Shown piece after piece: positions 41,439-50,287 of a stretch of 64,000 nucleotides of DNA. Source of the DNA: Bradyrhizobium ontarionense (GTDB taxonomy: Bacteria; Pseudomonadota; Alphaproteobacteria; Rhizobiales; Xanthobacteraceae). The stretch lies in assembly GCF_021088345.1 (NCBI RefSeq), contig NZ_CP088156.1, positions 7,679,001-7,743,000 on the forward strand, in the 5' to 3' direction. Numbering within the stretch: the first letter of the stretch is position 1; every line of letters begins with the position of its first letter. The notes under the pieces are model-generated. The model was not told the origin of the DNA. It saw only the letters and a program-made list of their open reading frames with translations, and ran no database searches. The position numbers and the translations under genes were made by a program.

Positions 41439-43200
41439 CCGCTGTACCCTCGACCGGATGCGTGATCTCGACGATGTGCCCGTCTTCCATGTGATATCGG
41501 CGATCGGCTACAGGGAAGTAGCGTTCGTCGTGCGTCACGGCGATGATGGTCAGCCCACGCGCTTTCAGGTGCGGCAGGATCTCGAGGTAGAATTTGCGCC
41601 GAAAGTGCGGATCCTGATCAGCCGCCCATTCGTCGAGCAGCAGGACTTCGCGGTGCTCGAGCAATGCGGTGATGAGCGCCAGGCGCTTGCGCTGGCCTGT
41701 CGAGAGGTCGACGGTTGCGAACAGGCCGTCGCGGATGCCGGTCTTCTCGTCCACTTCCAGCGCCACCAGCAGCCTGGCGACTTCCTGCGGGTCGCTCATG
41801 GCTTCGAAGACGGCGCGGCGGAACAGGTGGAAATCGGAGAACACGGCGGCGAACCGATCGCGATAGGCCTGGCGTTCGTCGACGCCGACCGTGCGCCCGT
41901 CCACGAGGATATGTCCTGCGTCCGCCGGATAGAGCGCGCACAACAGGCGCATGAGCGTCGACTTGCCCGATCCGTTGCCGCCGGTGATCATGATTGTTTC
42001 GCCACGCGTGATCCGCATTCGCACCGGACCGGTGCTGAACGCGACGCTATCCCGGTCCCGGTAGTGAAACGTCACGTCTTCAAGCTCGATGGTCGCAAAG
42101 CTGGGCGCAATCGGGAGCGGCCGGTCGGCCGGCGTCGGCGCCGCCGCCAGGCAGGCATCCAGTTCATCGTACAGGCCCAGGATGCTTTCTGCTGCGGCCG
42201 AGACGACTGCGAGCTGCGGAATCGCGCCGATCATCGTGGACAACGGCCCAAACATGAAGAGCAAGGCTGTGGTCGATTTGACGATGGCGGTCGATGAGGT
42301 CGAGCCGAAGGCCGGTACCAGGAAGACGGCAACGCCGAACAACAGAAAGAATGCGGTCTGAGAGAAGACCAGGCTGCCCGCCAGCGCGCCCTGTGCTTCG
42401 GTGCGCAAGTCGGCGGTGCTTGCGGTCAGTTCACTAGCATCTGCCAGTACGCGGCGAGCTTTCACTGAGCTTAGTTTCAGCTCCTTGAAGCCGCCGAGAA
42501 CCTCACCGACCGTGTTATGCAGTTCGCTCTCGCGCATCGACGCGCGCGCCAGGGCTTCATTCACGGCCCGGCTTTTCTGAATATAGATCGCCGCCGATCC
42601 GGCGATGAACAGTCCCGACAGGAAGAAGGCGACCGGTGCCAGATAGTAGACATAGCCGGCGGTGAAGATCACGAGCAACATCGACTGCGCCGCCAGAACC
42701 AGCGCAATGGAGAACTGCGAAAGCGTCCGGGTGTCGGCCCCGATAGCGGCATGGATCCGCGCCTGCCCGAGCCGCTCGACTTCGAGCAATTCGCAGCGCT
42801 GCAACCGTTCAAGCAGTCCCATCCGCACCCGAAAGATGAGCTGTTCGACCTCGCGTGCACCGGTCTGCAATACGTAACGTTGCGCCATCAGATACAACAG
42901 GACCAGGATGGCAAACAGCGCCCCCTCTCGCCAGTGCAAGGTTCCCGAGCTGACGTGGCCAAAGGCTTCGTTGATGCTGACGAACACGCCGGTGTTTGCG
43001 AGGCCAGACGCCGCCAGCATGACCAGCATCCGCCGCAAGTCGATACGGCCTTCCTGGCGCAGCAGCCGGAGCAGCGGACCATAGGGATTGAGGGCGGGAT
43101 GGGTGCTCAATGGTCGAGGCCGCCGACCGCCGTGATCATAGATGGATGTGCGACGTGAGCCGATACGGCGAAGCGACCTCGCTCGCGGCGCGGCTGCCAA
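41428..43200 (-). CDS. Cyclic-peptide-type ABC exporter (PvdE/SyrD family)
   Basis: A fused membrane-ATPase exporter of up to 590 residues. Several transmembrane helices (for example around 55-75, 90-110, 160-205, 280-335) precede an ATPase domain with Walker A GGNGSGKST, an LSTGQRKRLALI signature and Walker B VLLLDEWAADQDP. The signature and the ELKLSSVKARRVL linker are characteristic of the PvdE/SyrD group, which exports NRPS products. PvdE moves an acylated pyoverdine precursor to the periplasm, where its acyl chain is removed; the same logic would fit the N-acyl-D-Asn prodrug and peptidase here. The first ~30 residues are unlike the family, and a TTG codon shortly before the STHPALNPYG segment is a possible true start. 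Confidence 0.88.
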   Translation of the reverse strand: MAAAPRARSLRRIGSRRTSIYDHGGRRPRPLSTHPALNPYGPLLRLLRQEGRIDLRRMLVMLAASGLANTGVFVSINEAFGHVSSGTLHWREGALFAILVLLYLMAQRYVLQTGAREVEQLIFRVRMGLLERLQRCELLEVERLGQARIHAAIGADTRTLSQFSIALVLAAQSMLLVIFTAGYVYYLAPVAFFLSGLFIAGSAAIYIQKSRAVNEALARASMRESELHNTVGEVLGGFKELKLSSVKARRVLADASELTASTADLRTEAQGALAGSLVFSQTAFFLLFGVAVFLVPAFGSTSSTAIVKSTTALLFMFGPLSTMIGAIPQLAVVSAAAESILGLYDELDACLAAAPTPADRPLPIAPSFATIELEDVTFHYRDRDSVAFSTGPVRMRITRGETIMITGGNGSGKSTLMRLLCALYPADAGHILVDGRTVGVDERQAYRDRFAAVFSDFHLFRRAVFEAMSDPQEVARLLVALEVDEKTGIRDGLFATVDLSTGQRKRLALITALLEHREVLLLDEWAADQDPHFRRKFYLEILPHLKARGLTIIAVTHDERYFPVADRRYHMEDGHIVEITHPVEGTADEQ

Positions 43201-43456
43201 TCCCGCGATGCCACGGTCTGACGGCCAGGCGGCGCGAGCGGCCGTAACGGAGCGCAGTTACTCATATCAACGCTTGTTGCGGCCATCGTTACGAGCCCCC
43301 GAATTGCGAAAGGAATGGGCCGGCCGCAGCTGCGGGTTGCGATGTATGGGCCCGGGCCGGGCCGCGGCGAGCCATGAGCGTCGGGCAAGCTTGTCGCGGA
43401 GACGCGCTCCGTGGGCGAGGCATCTTGTTTTTGTTTCCCGCCCCGTCGAACACGCT

Positions 43457-44125
43457 CTAATCCCTCGGACCCGAGCCGGTGGCGACGATTGGAATCGATC
43501 CGAATGCAGCTCCGATCGCCTTGCTGCCGCAGTCGGTCCCGTTCTCGCTGCGGCAGAAACTCACGGTCATCTCGGCGCGCAAACCCTCGCAGTTCGGTGC
43601 GTTCAGTCGCGCAAAGTCCAGATACCGCGCTTCACCGCGGCCCAGCATGCGGATGCCGTGGAGCGAGGAGGCGACCGTGCTTCCGGTTGCATCAACGTAG
43701 TTGAGTCCGAATTCCAGGTCGGCGATGCCGACTTGCGCCGAATTGACCACTTCCGGCAGCACCGTGCAGCGGCGCTGCTGCGGGTTGGCCAGATCGTTGA
43801 TCAACATCGATGTAGCAATCCCCACCCGGATCGGGCCGCCGCTCCCGGCGGAAATCCCGTAGGACTGCGATGTAATCGTGGCGGGCAGTTCACCTGGCCG
43901 ATAGACGCTTTCGTCCTTGAGATCGGCCAGCAGCATCCGCCGCTGGACCGATCGGGACGGTCCCGAGTCGATTGCCAGCCAAACCACGGCGGACATCAAC
44001 ATGCACAGCATCGTCATTCGCAAACGAATGTCGCCGCGTTGGCCCAGACGGATACCGCGAAGATAGATCTCGTGGATCGCGGCACCCAAACTCTCTGCCG
44101 TCGACATCGAGGTCAATCCCGCCAC
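43457..44125 (-). CDS. Hypothetical protein with one N-terminal membrane segment
   Basis: A 222-residue ORF with good alphaproteobacterial codon use and one hydrophobic segment (MTMLCMLMSAVVWLAI, about 37-52) after a positively charged stretch, followed by a soluble, probably periplasmic, part of ~165 residues. That part contains five Cys (QRRCTVLP, NCEGL, SFCRSE, TDCGS) that could form disulfides. I do not recognise the family. It lies between the ABC exporter and the MbtH-like gene on the same strand. A shorter start at Met 7 is possible. Confidence 0.6.
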   Translation of the reverse strand: MAGLTSMSTAESLGAAIHEIYLRGIRLGQRGDIRLRMTMLCMLMSAVVWLAIDSGPSRSVQRRMLLADLKDESVYRPGELPATITSQSYGISAGSGGPIRVGIATSMLINDLANPQQRRCTVLPEVVNSAQVGIADLEFGLNYVDATGSTVASSLHGIRMLGRGEARYLDFARLNAPNCEGLRAEMTVSFCRSENGTDCGSKAIGAAFGSIPIVATGSGPRD

Positions 44126-44214
44126 GGTCGCAGTGTAAGCAAGCTCATAGGCGCCTCTTTGTATCTTGGTATCTTGCGACGGGCACCACCGGTCACGTCG
44201 AGCGTCTACGGCCG

Positions 44215-44433
44215 TCAGGCATCGCCGTTGGCCAACCCGCGCAGGCTCGGTGGCCGCAGATCGGTCCGGTGCTGCTCGTTATAGGCAAGACATTCGGCTT
44301 TCGCGCCGGCTACATCCACGTCGCGCCATCCGGCGGGACTGCCGCAACCAGCGGGCCAGATCGAATATTGCTCCTCGCGATTGATCACCACCTTGAAGCG
44401 GGCGTCGTCTTCTTCTTCGTCATCTCTGCTCAT
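44215..44433 (-). CDS. MbtH-like protein
   Basis: A 72-residue protein matching the MbtH family: FKVVINREEQYSIWPAG, PAGWRDV, AECLAYNEQHRTDLRPPSLR, with the conserved Trp residues and the RPxSLR end. MbtH-like proteins bind adenylation domains and are often needed for their solubility or activity. One or more A domains of the nearby NRPS proteins (Asn, Gly, Ser) may depend on it. The acidic N-terminus (DDEEEDD) is a small peculiarity. Confidence 0.9.
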   Translation of the reverse strand: MSRDDEEEDDARFKVVINREEQYSIWPAGCGSPAGWRDVDVAGAKAECLAYNEQHRTDLRPPSLRGLANGDA

Positions 44434-44899
44434 CGCGATTCGTCCCCACGGGCATTCGCGCCCGTCTTGAGCAAGATCGGCATTGCTGCCAAATCGTCCG
44501 ACTGCAAAATCAAAAAAATATGCCGCTCAAGTGCATCGTCACCCAAGCGCATAGACCGGGTTCGTCAACGCGTTCAGCTGGTCGTTTCGTGTAGTTGTGT
44601 TAGCCAAGCTCGGCGGGCGTGCCTGGCAGAAATTCGACGAGCCGAACTTGATGCGGCAACCGAGTAATCAGCTGAGCACCAGCCTCGACCGGTTCGATCG
44701 CTCCGCCGGAGCAGAAGAATGACGAGAATTCCTCGCCAGCAAAGACGTACGGCCTCCTTGTGAAGCCGGACGAGATTGGGGATTATAAATTCCGGCCGGG
44801 AATGCAAATGGGCCGGTCGATAAAGAGGGCTGGCAACTCTTCACCGCAGATGTCCAGTCCCTTGCGCCGTCCCCTGCACCGGCGTCGCAAGTGCCGAGG
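44434..44899. other. Gene-free stretch of 466 bases
   Basis: I see no convincing coding frame, RNA gene or repeat between the MbtH-like and the small hydrophobic protein genes. The only sizeable ORF (44574-44807, minus, 77 codons) has no recognisable features. It may hold the promoter of the MbtH-like gene. Confidence 0.4.
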
Positions 44900-45172
44900 C
44901 TATTTCGAGTGGGGCTCGGGATTTGTCTTGCGCACCTCGACCTGGTTCCAGAGGTTCTTGCCGTCCATAGAACTTGAAAACGAGTTGAGCCTCACTCCGA
45001 GTCCGAACAACCCGGCGAGCAATGGCGCTGCTGGGGCCAAAGCTGCCACGACGAGACCGCCAATCACAAAATGGGCGGCTCCGCGGGCGACATGACCTTC
45101 GATCATCTGGCTGGCACCGGGCACGAAGACCTCGCCGACCAGCTTGACAGCGTTCGTTGTCCTCTCTTCCAT
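44900..45172 (-). CDS. Small protein with hydrophobic core, unknown function
   Basis: A 90-residue protein beginning MEERTTNAVKLVGEVFVPGASQ, followed by HVARGAAHFVIGGLVVAALAPAAP with one or two hydrophobic segments (about 32-60) and a polar C-terminus. The pattern reminds me of small conserved proteins of rhizobia and NRPS-linked loci, but I cannot name the family with certainty. It lies between the MbtH-like and phosphopantetheinyl transferase genes on the same strand. Confidence 0.65.
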   Translation of the reverse strand: MEERTTNAVKLVGEVFVPGASQMIEGHVARGAAHFVIGGLVVAALAPAAPLLAGLFGLGVRLNSFSSSMDGKNLWNQVEVRKTNPEPHSK

Positions 45173-45424
45173 GAGTCTCTCCAGGGTTGGAACTGCTCGT
45201 TAGAATCTCATCACGGGCATAGCCGCGGCTAAAACAACGCGAACGCACCTCCAGTTTGAATGGTAACCAGAGGTTGCGTAGATCATGAGCGTGCACCATT
45301 CGCTCGTCAATAGCCAATTCGCCAGCGCCGGGAAATTCACTGAGCTTTGGTCTAGATTTTTAACGACTCAAGAGCGTCGATCAGACGTCGGTTTGCGTTC
45401 GCAAGCCATTGCTTCGCGGGGCGG

Positions 45425-46186
45425 TTACAGATCTTCCCAATTCATCCTGCGCCGAACAACCCGCAACTTGGCGGGGACGTGTCGCGCGGCCAGCGCGATC
45501 TGGTGCCGGTCGGTCGGCCGCCATTGGAAAAATTGCCAATTTGCGGGATCGTCGGCAATGTCGGGACCAAATCGAATATGAATCGGATCGAAGCCAAAGG
45601 TAAAGCCGGCTAGCGGGCATGTCAGGCCCGCTCCCGTGGTCTTGATGTAGGCTTCCTTCAAGGTCCAGATCTGCAAAAATGTCTCCCGACGTCTGTCGGC
45701 GGAGACGCCACGTAGCAAGGACACCTCTCCGGGTGCGAAGAAGCGCTCGGCCAAACCGAGTTCGTCTTCGATCTGGTCGCCGACTTCGACGTCGATTCCG
45801 ACATCGTGGCCAAAGCCCACCGCGCAAGTGACGAGCCCCTTGGTGTGCGAGAGATTGAAACGTAGCGGCGGTTCTCCGGCTACGGAGGCGATCGCGGGTT
45901 TGCCGGTCGGCGAGGTGACGAAGCGCCATTGCTGTGCCGGCAGACCACCCACGGCCGCCAGGAGCATGCGGGTCATGGCGTGGGCTGCGATGTAGGTCTG
46001 ACGATCCGAAGCGAACCTGAGGCGATCGGCCCGCGCTCTTTCCTGTTCGTCCAGGACAGCGGACCATCGCGCGACCGCGTCGTTCGGAGTGGCTTCGATT
46101 GCCATCCACCATACCACGACCACGCCTTCGGTTAACGGAGCAAGCGGTCGCCAGTCCGATACACTCGGCGGACCCGTCACCGACAT
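45425..46186 (-). CDS. Sfp-type 4'-phosphopantetheinyl transferase
   Basis: The frame reaches 46207 (260 residues); Met 8 at 46186 is chosen as a likely start. Family motifs are clear: FNLSHTKGLV, VGIDVEV with the Mg-binding Asp/Glu, and WTLKEAYIKTTGAGL. The enzyme moves phosphopantetheine from CoA to carrier proteins, and this cluster encodes at least six carrier domains in the megasynthases plus two discrete ACPs that need it. It is the last gene before the tRNA-Lys fragment, so it lies inside the presumed island and would make the island self-sufficient for carrier activation. Confidence 0.93.
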   Translation of the reverse strand: MSVTGPPSVSDWRPLAPLTEGVVVVWWMAIEATPNDAVARWSAVLDEQERARADRLRFASDRQTYIAAHAMTRMLLAAVGGLPAQQWRFVTSPTGKPAIASVAGEPPLRFNLSHTKGLVTCAVGFGHDVGIDVEVGDQIEDELGLAERFFAPGEVSLLRGVSADRRRETFLQIWTLKEAYIKTTGAGLTCPLAGFTFGFDPIHIRFGPDIADDPANWQFFQWRPTDRHQIALAARHVPAKLRVVRRRMNWEDL

Positions 46187-46207
46187 GTTGTTATGAACCC
46201 TCGGCAT

Positions 46208-46771
46208 GCCGTTTGGCTTTGCGCATCGATGTCATTCGGCACCAGTTCCCCCTCACAAGTCCCAGCCGGCCAGCAGACAAGCAATAGTGGTCCTCAGCAC
46301 TCGAGCCGTGCGAGACGATCGGTGGCAGCCGAACGCGTGCTATCGGATATGCGAAGTGCCGGCGGATCTGCGTGATCCCGCTGGCAAGAATTCCATATGT
46401 CTCCAGATATTACATCGTAAAGTTGATTTGATCCAATTTTCGATAGAGACTTTGATTGTGTCCAGTCATCGTCTCTCACTTGTGAGTCCGGTCGCGGCCG
46501 AGCGCGCTTGTCGCACGCTCCCGTTCCTGACCCGGATTGGTCGTGCGTTCTGAACGGATAGAATTCCAATTTCGTCAATGAGCGAACGGAGGAAGAAGAT
46601 TCAGAATGCGCTCGGATCTCATCTGCGTTTCATCGGATTTTGATTCCGCCGCCCATGTCGGGTGTCGATCGTCCTGCGGTTGAAATTTCCGATGCAAGCC
46701 ATCGATCTGCAATGACCGATGTTTGGCTGAGTAGGAAAACATCCGCTTCAATATCAACTGGAGGCGGCTGC
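46208..46771. other. Gene-free stretch next to the island boundary
   Basis: About 560 bases with no convincing coding frame on either strand. It is AT-richer in places (46380-46460, 46600-46760). No integrase or transposase fragment could be recognised. It ends at the tRNA-Lys fragment. Confidence 0.4.
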
Positions 46772-46816
46772 CTCTTAATCAGCGGGTCCTAGGTTCGATC
46801 TCTGGTGCGCCCACCA
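46772..46816 (+). other. 3' half of tRNA-Lys(CTT): probable island attachment site (att)
   Basis: The bases read as a tRNA from the anticodon loop to CCA: loop CTCTTAA with anticodon CTT (46774-46776), 3' anticodon stem TCAGC, variable loop, a T-arm (46789-46793 pairing with 46801-46805 around TTCGATC), 3' acceptor strand, discriminator A and CCA at 46814-46816. The upstream sequence still gives GCTGC as anticodon-stem partner (one mismatch), but no D-arm or 5' acceptor strand is present. Such 3' fragments are left when an integrase inserts an island into a tRNA gene. The orientation places the island to the left; the intact tRNA-Lys should lie beyond the left edge. Confidence 0.8.
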
Positions 46817-46829
46817 AGCCTTCCGGGAT

Positions 46830-47744
46830 TTATCCGGCAACTGACACGCGGTCGAGTTCGTCCAGCGCGCGGCGAACCGATTCGACCAGATCCAGCGCTA
46901 CCGGCGAGGGGCTGCGCTGCGGGGGAAACACCGCGGCGAATTCGAAATCGATGCGCGGCATGAATGGTCGCATGACCACGCCGCGGCCATCGAACTCGCG
47001 GGCCGTAAAGGGATCGCAGATTGCGACGCCGAGTCCGGACGACACCATTCCACACATGATCTCCGACAGCGTCGTCTCGACCCGCAGCACCCGTCTGATG
47101 TCCTCGCGATGGAAGATCTGGTCGATCAGATGCCGGCTGGTCGAGCCGGCCGAGAGTGAGATGAAGGTCTCGCCCTCGAAATCGCGCGGCACCAAGGATC
47201 TCTTGGCCGCCAGCGGATGACCGGCCGGGAGAACGGCGACGCGTGCCAGCGCCGGCAGCTTGATGCTCGGCAGGCCGGCATGCGCGATCGGCACTTCGGC
47301 AAAGCCGACGTCGCATTGCGCGTTCAGCACCCAGTCGATCACGATCGGTGAGATCACGCCGAAGAAGGCGAGGTTCAGGTTCGGCCGCTCCTGCAGGAAG
47401 CCGCCGGCCAACCGCGGCAGGTATCCGTTCGATAGCGCGGGCAGCGCCGCGATGCGCAGCGTCCCCGTGCGCCGGCCGCGGATCTCTTCGGCCGCGGCCG
47501 TGATGCGGTCGAGCCCGACGAAGGAGCGCTCGACCTCCATATAGAGCGCCGTCGCGGCCGCGGTCGGCACCAGGCCAGTGCCGCGCCGTTCGAACAACTC
47601 CATCTTGAGTAGCGCCTGGAGATCGCGCAGCAGGCGGCTGACGGCCGGCTGCGTCACGGCCATCAGCTTGGCTGCTTCCGTCACGCTGCCGGTCAGCATC
47701 ATCGCCCGGAAGGCTTCGACCTGTCGCGAGTTGATCCGCGCCAT
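46830..47744 (-). CDS. LysR-family transcriptional regulator
   Basis: Starting at the ATG at 47744 (MARINSRQVEAF, the usual start for this subgroup; in-frame Mets up to 47783 exist) the protein has 304 residues. The N-terminal winged helix is clear: GSVTEAAKLMAVTQPAVSRLLRDL. A periplasmic-binding-like effector domain follows. It is divergent from the ABC transporter operon at 47963, and LysR proteins commonly control the operon they diverge from, so it probably senses the transported amine or opine. It begins just past the tRNA fragment, so it marks the chromosomal side of the island boundary. Confidence 0.92.
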   Translation of the reverse strand: MARINSRQVEAFRAMMLTGSVTEAAKLMAVTQPAVSRLLRDLQALLKMELFERRGTGLVPTAAATALYMEVERSFVGLDRITAAAEEIRGRRTGTLRIAALPALSNGYLPRLAGGFLQERPNLNLAFFGVISPIVIDWVLNAQCDVGFAEVPIAHAGLPSIKLPALARVAVLPAGHPLAAKRSLVPRDFEGETFISLSAGSTSRHLIDQIFHREDIRRVLRVETTLSEIMCGMVSSGLGVAICDPFTAREFDGRGVVMRPFMPRIDFEFAAVFPPQRSPSPVALDLVESVRRALDELDRVSVAG

Positions 47745-47962
47745 CATCCCATCCATAATATTTCGGCATGGATAGGGTGCCATTATTCATTGGACGATTA
47801 AAGCTTCGACTGCGATCTTTTTTAGCAGGGTGAGGGATGGCTCGTTTTTTAGGCTGTTCGGCTTCAGGTCTTCTGGACTGCCGGCACCACCGACCAGTCC
47901 GACCTCCCTCGACGGTCTCGAAATACCGTCGTGCATTCAAGGCAAACGGGAGATCTGTCCTC

Positions 47963-48994
47963 ATGAAGCAAATGCACCTTCTCACGGCGGTGAGCGTCGC
48001 CGTCCTGGCCTCCGCCTCGCCGGTCTGCGCTCAACAGAAGACGCTCTATGTTGCCGGCTACGGCGGCTCGTTCGAGAAGACGGTCCGCGAAGAGGTGATC
48101 CCACCGTTCGAGCAGGCCAACGGCGTCAAGGTCGAATACGTCGCCGGCAACTCCACCGATACGCTCGCCAAGCTGCAGGCGCAGAAGGGCAACCAGCAGA
48201 TCGACGTCGCGATCCTCGACGACGGCCCGATGTACCAGGCGATCCAGCTGGGCTTCTGCGACAAGGTCACCGGGTTGCCCGGCGATCTCCTCGACATCGC
48301 GCACTTCAAGGATGACAAGGCCGTCGCGATCGGCCTCGTCGCGACGGGGTTGATGTACAACAAGAAGGTGTTCGCCGAGAAAGGCTGGGCCGCACCGACG
48401 TCGTGGAACGACCTGAAGGATCCGAAATACAAGCAGCAGCTCGTCATCCCGCCGATCAACAACACCTACGGCCTCAACGCGCTGTTGATGCTGGCGAAGA
48501 TGAACGGGGGCAGCGAGACCAATGTCGATACGGGCTTCAAGATCTTCAAGACCGACATCAATCCGAACGTGCTCGCCTACGAGCCGTCGCCGGGCAAGAT
48601 GACGGAGCTGTTCCAGTCGGGCCAAGCCGTGATCGCGGTGTGGGGCTCGGGCCGGGTGCAGAGCTTCGCCAATACCGGCTTTCCGGTCGACTTCGTCTAT
48701 CCGAAGGAAGGCGCCGTCAGCCTGCTGACGACCGCTTGTCCTATCGCCAAGGCCGCGGTCTCGCCGCTGGCCTCGAGCTTCATCAAGCTGCTGCTCGATC
48801 CGAAGATCCAGCTCACCATGCTGAAGGAATATGGCTACGGCCCGGTGGTGAAGTCGGTCGTGGTCCCGGAGGGCGTCGGCGTGATGGCGCCGATCGGCGA
48901 GCGCGCCGCCAAGGTCTACGCACCCGACTGGACTGTCGTGAACGAAAAGCGCGAGGAATGGACCAAGCGCTGGAATCGTGAGGTCGAGAGGTAA
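47963..48994 (+). CDS. ABC transporter substrate-binding protein, polyamine/opine type
   Basis: The ATG at 47963 is preceded by GGGAG and followed by a clear signal peptide (MKQMHLLTAVSVAVLASAS...CAQQ); the longer frame from 47837 lacks one. The mature ~320 residues have the PotD-like pattern LYVAGYGGSFEKTVREEVIPPFE, IDVAILDDGPMYQAIQ and YNKKVFAEKGWAAPTSWNDL. It is the periplasmic receptor for the transporter encoded downstream. The ligand may be a polyamine, opine or other amine; neighbouring oxidases point to an amine or imino-acid substrate. Confidence 0.92.
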   Translation: MKQMHLLTAVSVAVLASASPVCAQQKTLYVAGYGGSFEKTVREEVIPPFEQANGVKVEYVAGNSTDTLAKLQAQKGNQQIDVAILDDGPMYQAIQLGFCDKVTGLPGDLLDIAHFKDDKAVAIGLVATGLMYNKKVFAEKGWAAPTSWNDLKDPKYKQQLVIPPINNTYGLNALLMLAKMNGGSETNVDTGFKIFKTDINPNVLAYEPSPGKMTELFQSGQAVIAVWGSGRVQSFANTGFPVDFVYPKEGAVSLLTTACPIAKAAVSPLASSFIKLLLDPKIQLTMLKEYGYGPVVKSVVVPEGVGVMAPIGERAAKVYAPDWTVVNEKREEWTKRWNREVER

Positions 48995-49032
48995 AGGTCT
49001 GCTTCGCCTCTTCACCCAGACAGCAGTGAGCT

Positions 49033-49061
49033 CCCTCTCCCCGTTCTTCACGGGGAGAGGG
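49033..49061. repeat. Intergenic palindrome, rhizobial REP-like type
   Basis: CCCTCTCCCCG (49033-49043) and its exact inverse CGGGGAGAGGG (49051-49061) surround a 7-base loop, followed by GTTGGGGTGAGAGG. This is the form of the repetitive palindromes scattered between genes in Bradyrhizobium and relatives. It may reduce transcription or protect mRNA between the binding protein and the ATPase gene, giving more receptor than ATPase. Confidence 0.7.
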
Positions 49062-49111
49062 TTGGGGTGAGAGGCAGACGCACGGGAAGTGCGTGTGGTG
49101 AGACCTGTACC

Positions 49112-49183
49112 CCATCACCCGGATTGCATCTTTCGATGCAATCCGACCTCTCGCCGCAGGCGGGAAGCGGTGATGGCGAGAGC
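49112..49183. repeat. Second intergenic inverted repeat (nested)
   Basis: A perfect 10-base hairpin (49121-49130 GGATTGCATC with 49135-49144) lies inside a longer symmetrical arrangement: CCATCACC at 49112-49119 with GGTGATGG at 49170-49177, and CTCTCGCC near 49148 with GGCGAGAG near 49176. It looks like a mosaic repeat unit of rhizobial genomes; function unknown. Confidence 0.55.
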
Positions 49184-49243
49184 ATTGGCTCAGCGCTGCC
49201 GTGCACCTCTTATCTTTAAGTCCTGTATTGTTCGGAAACCCGC

Positions 49244-50287
49244 ATGTCCTTCCTCGAACTCGATCGCGTCGGCAAATCCTTCGGCCCCAACACGGCCGTC
49301 GAAGAGTTCAGCCTCGCTGTCACCAAGGGCGAGTTCATCTCGTTCCTGGGGCCGTCGGGCTGCGGCAAGACCACGACCTTGCAGATGATCGCGGGCTTCC
49401 TCGACCCCTCGCACGGCACGATCCGGCTCGAAGGCAAGGATCTCGTTGCGATGGCGCCGGCGAAGCGCGGGCTCGGCATCGTGTTCCAGAGCTACGCGCT
49501 GTTTCCGCACATGACGGCGGCTGAGAATGTCGCCTTTGGATTGGAGATGCGCAAAATCCCGCGCAACGAACGCGAGGAGCGTGTGCGCTCGGCGCTCGCG
49601 CTGGTCGGGCTCGCCGGCTATGAGGGCCGCCATCCGCGCCGCATGTCCGGCGGCCAGCAGCAGCGTGTCGCCTTGGCGCGCGCCCTGGTGATCCGTCCGA
49701 GCGTGCTGCTGCTCGATGAGCCGCTGTCCAATCTCGATGCGCGGCTGCGCGAGGACATGCAGATCGAGCTGCGCCAGATCCAGCGCAATCTCGGCACCAC
49801 GACGATCCTCGTCACCCACGACCAGATCGAGGCGATGTCGCTGTCCGACCGCATCGTCGTCATGAGCAAGGGAAAGATCGAGCAGATCGGCACGCCGCAG
49901 CAGGTCTATGAGCAGCCGGCCTCGGCCTTCGTTGCGCAGTTCCTCGGCAAGACCAACGAATTCGTCGCGACCGTCGATCGGACGACGGCGCCCGCAAAGC
50001 TCGTCGCTGGTGCGTGGAGCGCGCCGGCGCCGGCCGGAGTCGGCGGCCACGTCACGATCAGCGTGCGGCCGGAGCGGATCAGCTTCGGGGATGCAGGTCT
50101 CGCCGGGCGGATCACCAGCCGCATCTTCCAAGGCAATCACTGGCTGTTCCAGTGCGACACCGAATGCGGCTCCGCGATCGTGATCCGGCAGAACGACGGC
50201 CAGGGGCAGCCGGAGCAGGGCGCAGCGGTGCATCTCGTCTGGCAGGTCGCGGACATGAGCCTGCGCGCGGCCGGAGGCGCGGCATGA
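49244..50287 (+). CDS. ABC transporter ATP-binding protein (PotA-like)
   Basis: A 347-residue ATPase with Walker A GPSGCGKTTT, Q-loop FQSYALFPHM, signature RMSGGQQQRVALARAL and Walker B VLLLDEPLSNLD, then a C-terminal TOBE-like regulatory domain (about 245-340). It powers uptake of the ligand held by the binding protein at 47963-48994. Its stop overlaps the start of the first permease (ATGA). Confidence 0.95.
   Translation: MSFLELDRVGKSFGPNTAVEEFSLAVTKGEFISFLGPSGCGKTTTLQMIAGFLDPSHGTIRLEGKDLVAMAPAKRGLGIVFQSYALFPHMTAAENVAFGLEMRKIPRNEREERVRSALALVGLAGYEGRHPRRMSGGQQQRVALARALVIRPSVLLLDEPLSNLDARLREDMQIELRQIQRNLGTTTILVTHDQIEAMSLSDRIVVMSKGKIEQIGTPQQVYEQPASAFVAQFLGKTNEFVATVDRTTAPAKLVAGAWSAPAPAGVGGHVTISVRPERISFGDAGLAGRITSRIFQGNHWLFQCDTECGSAIVIRQNDGQGQPEQGAAVHLVWQVADMSLRAAGGAA

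Noticed and set aside
44574..44807. Small minus-strand ORF between the MbtH-like and small hydrophobic protein genes
   Set aside because: Low-complexity Arg/Ser-rich translation and no ribosome site that I could see.
33311..45424. Siderophore cluster, suggested by the PvdE-like exporter and MbtH
   Set aside because: No hydroxamate, catecholate or TonB receptor genes are present, and the A-domain codes and extender cassette point to an aminopolyol prodrug.
46730..46816. Complete tRNA-Lys gene
   Set aside because: Only the 3' half from the anticodon loop on is present; no D-arm or matching 5' acceptor strand upstream.
46789..47985. Minus-strand open frame of 398 codons over the LysR gene
   Set aside because: Rich in Arg/Gly/Ala without domains; a shadow of the LysR gene in another frame, and it runs into the tRNA fragment.
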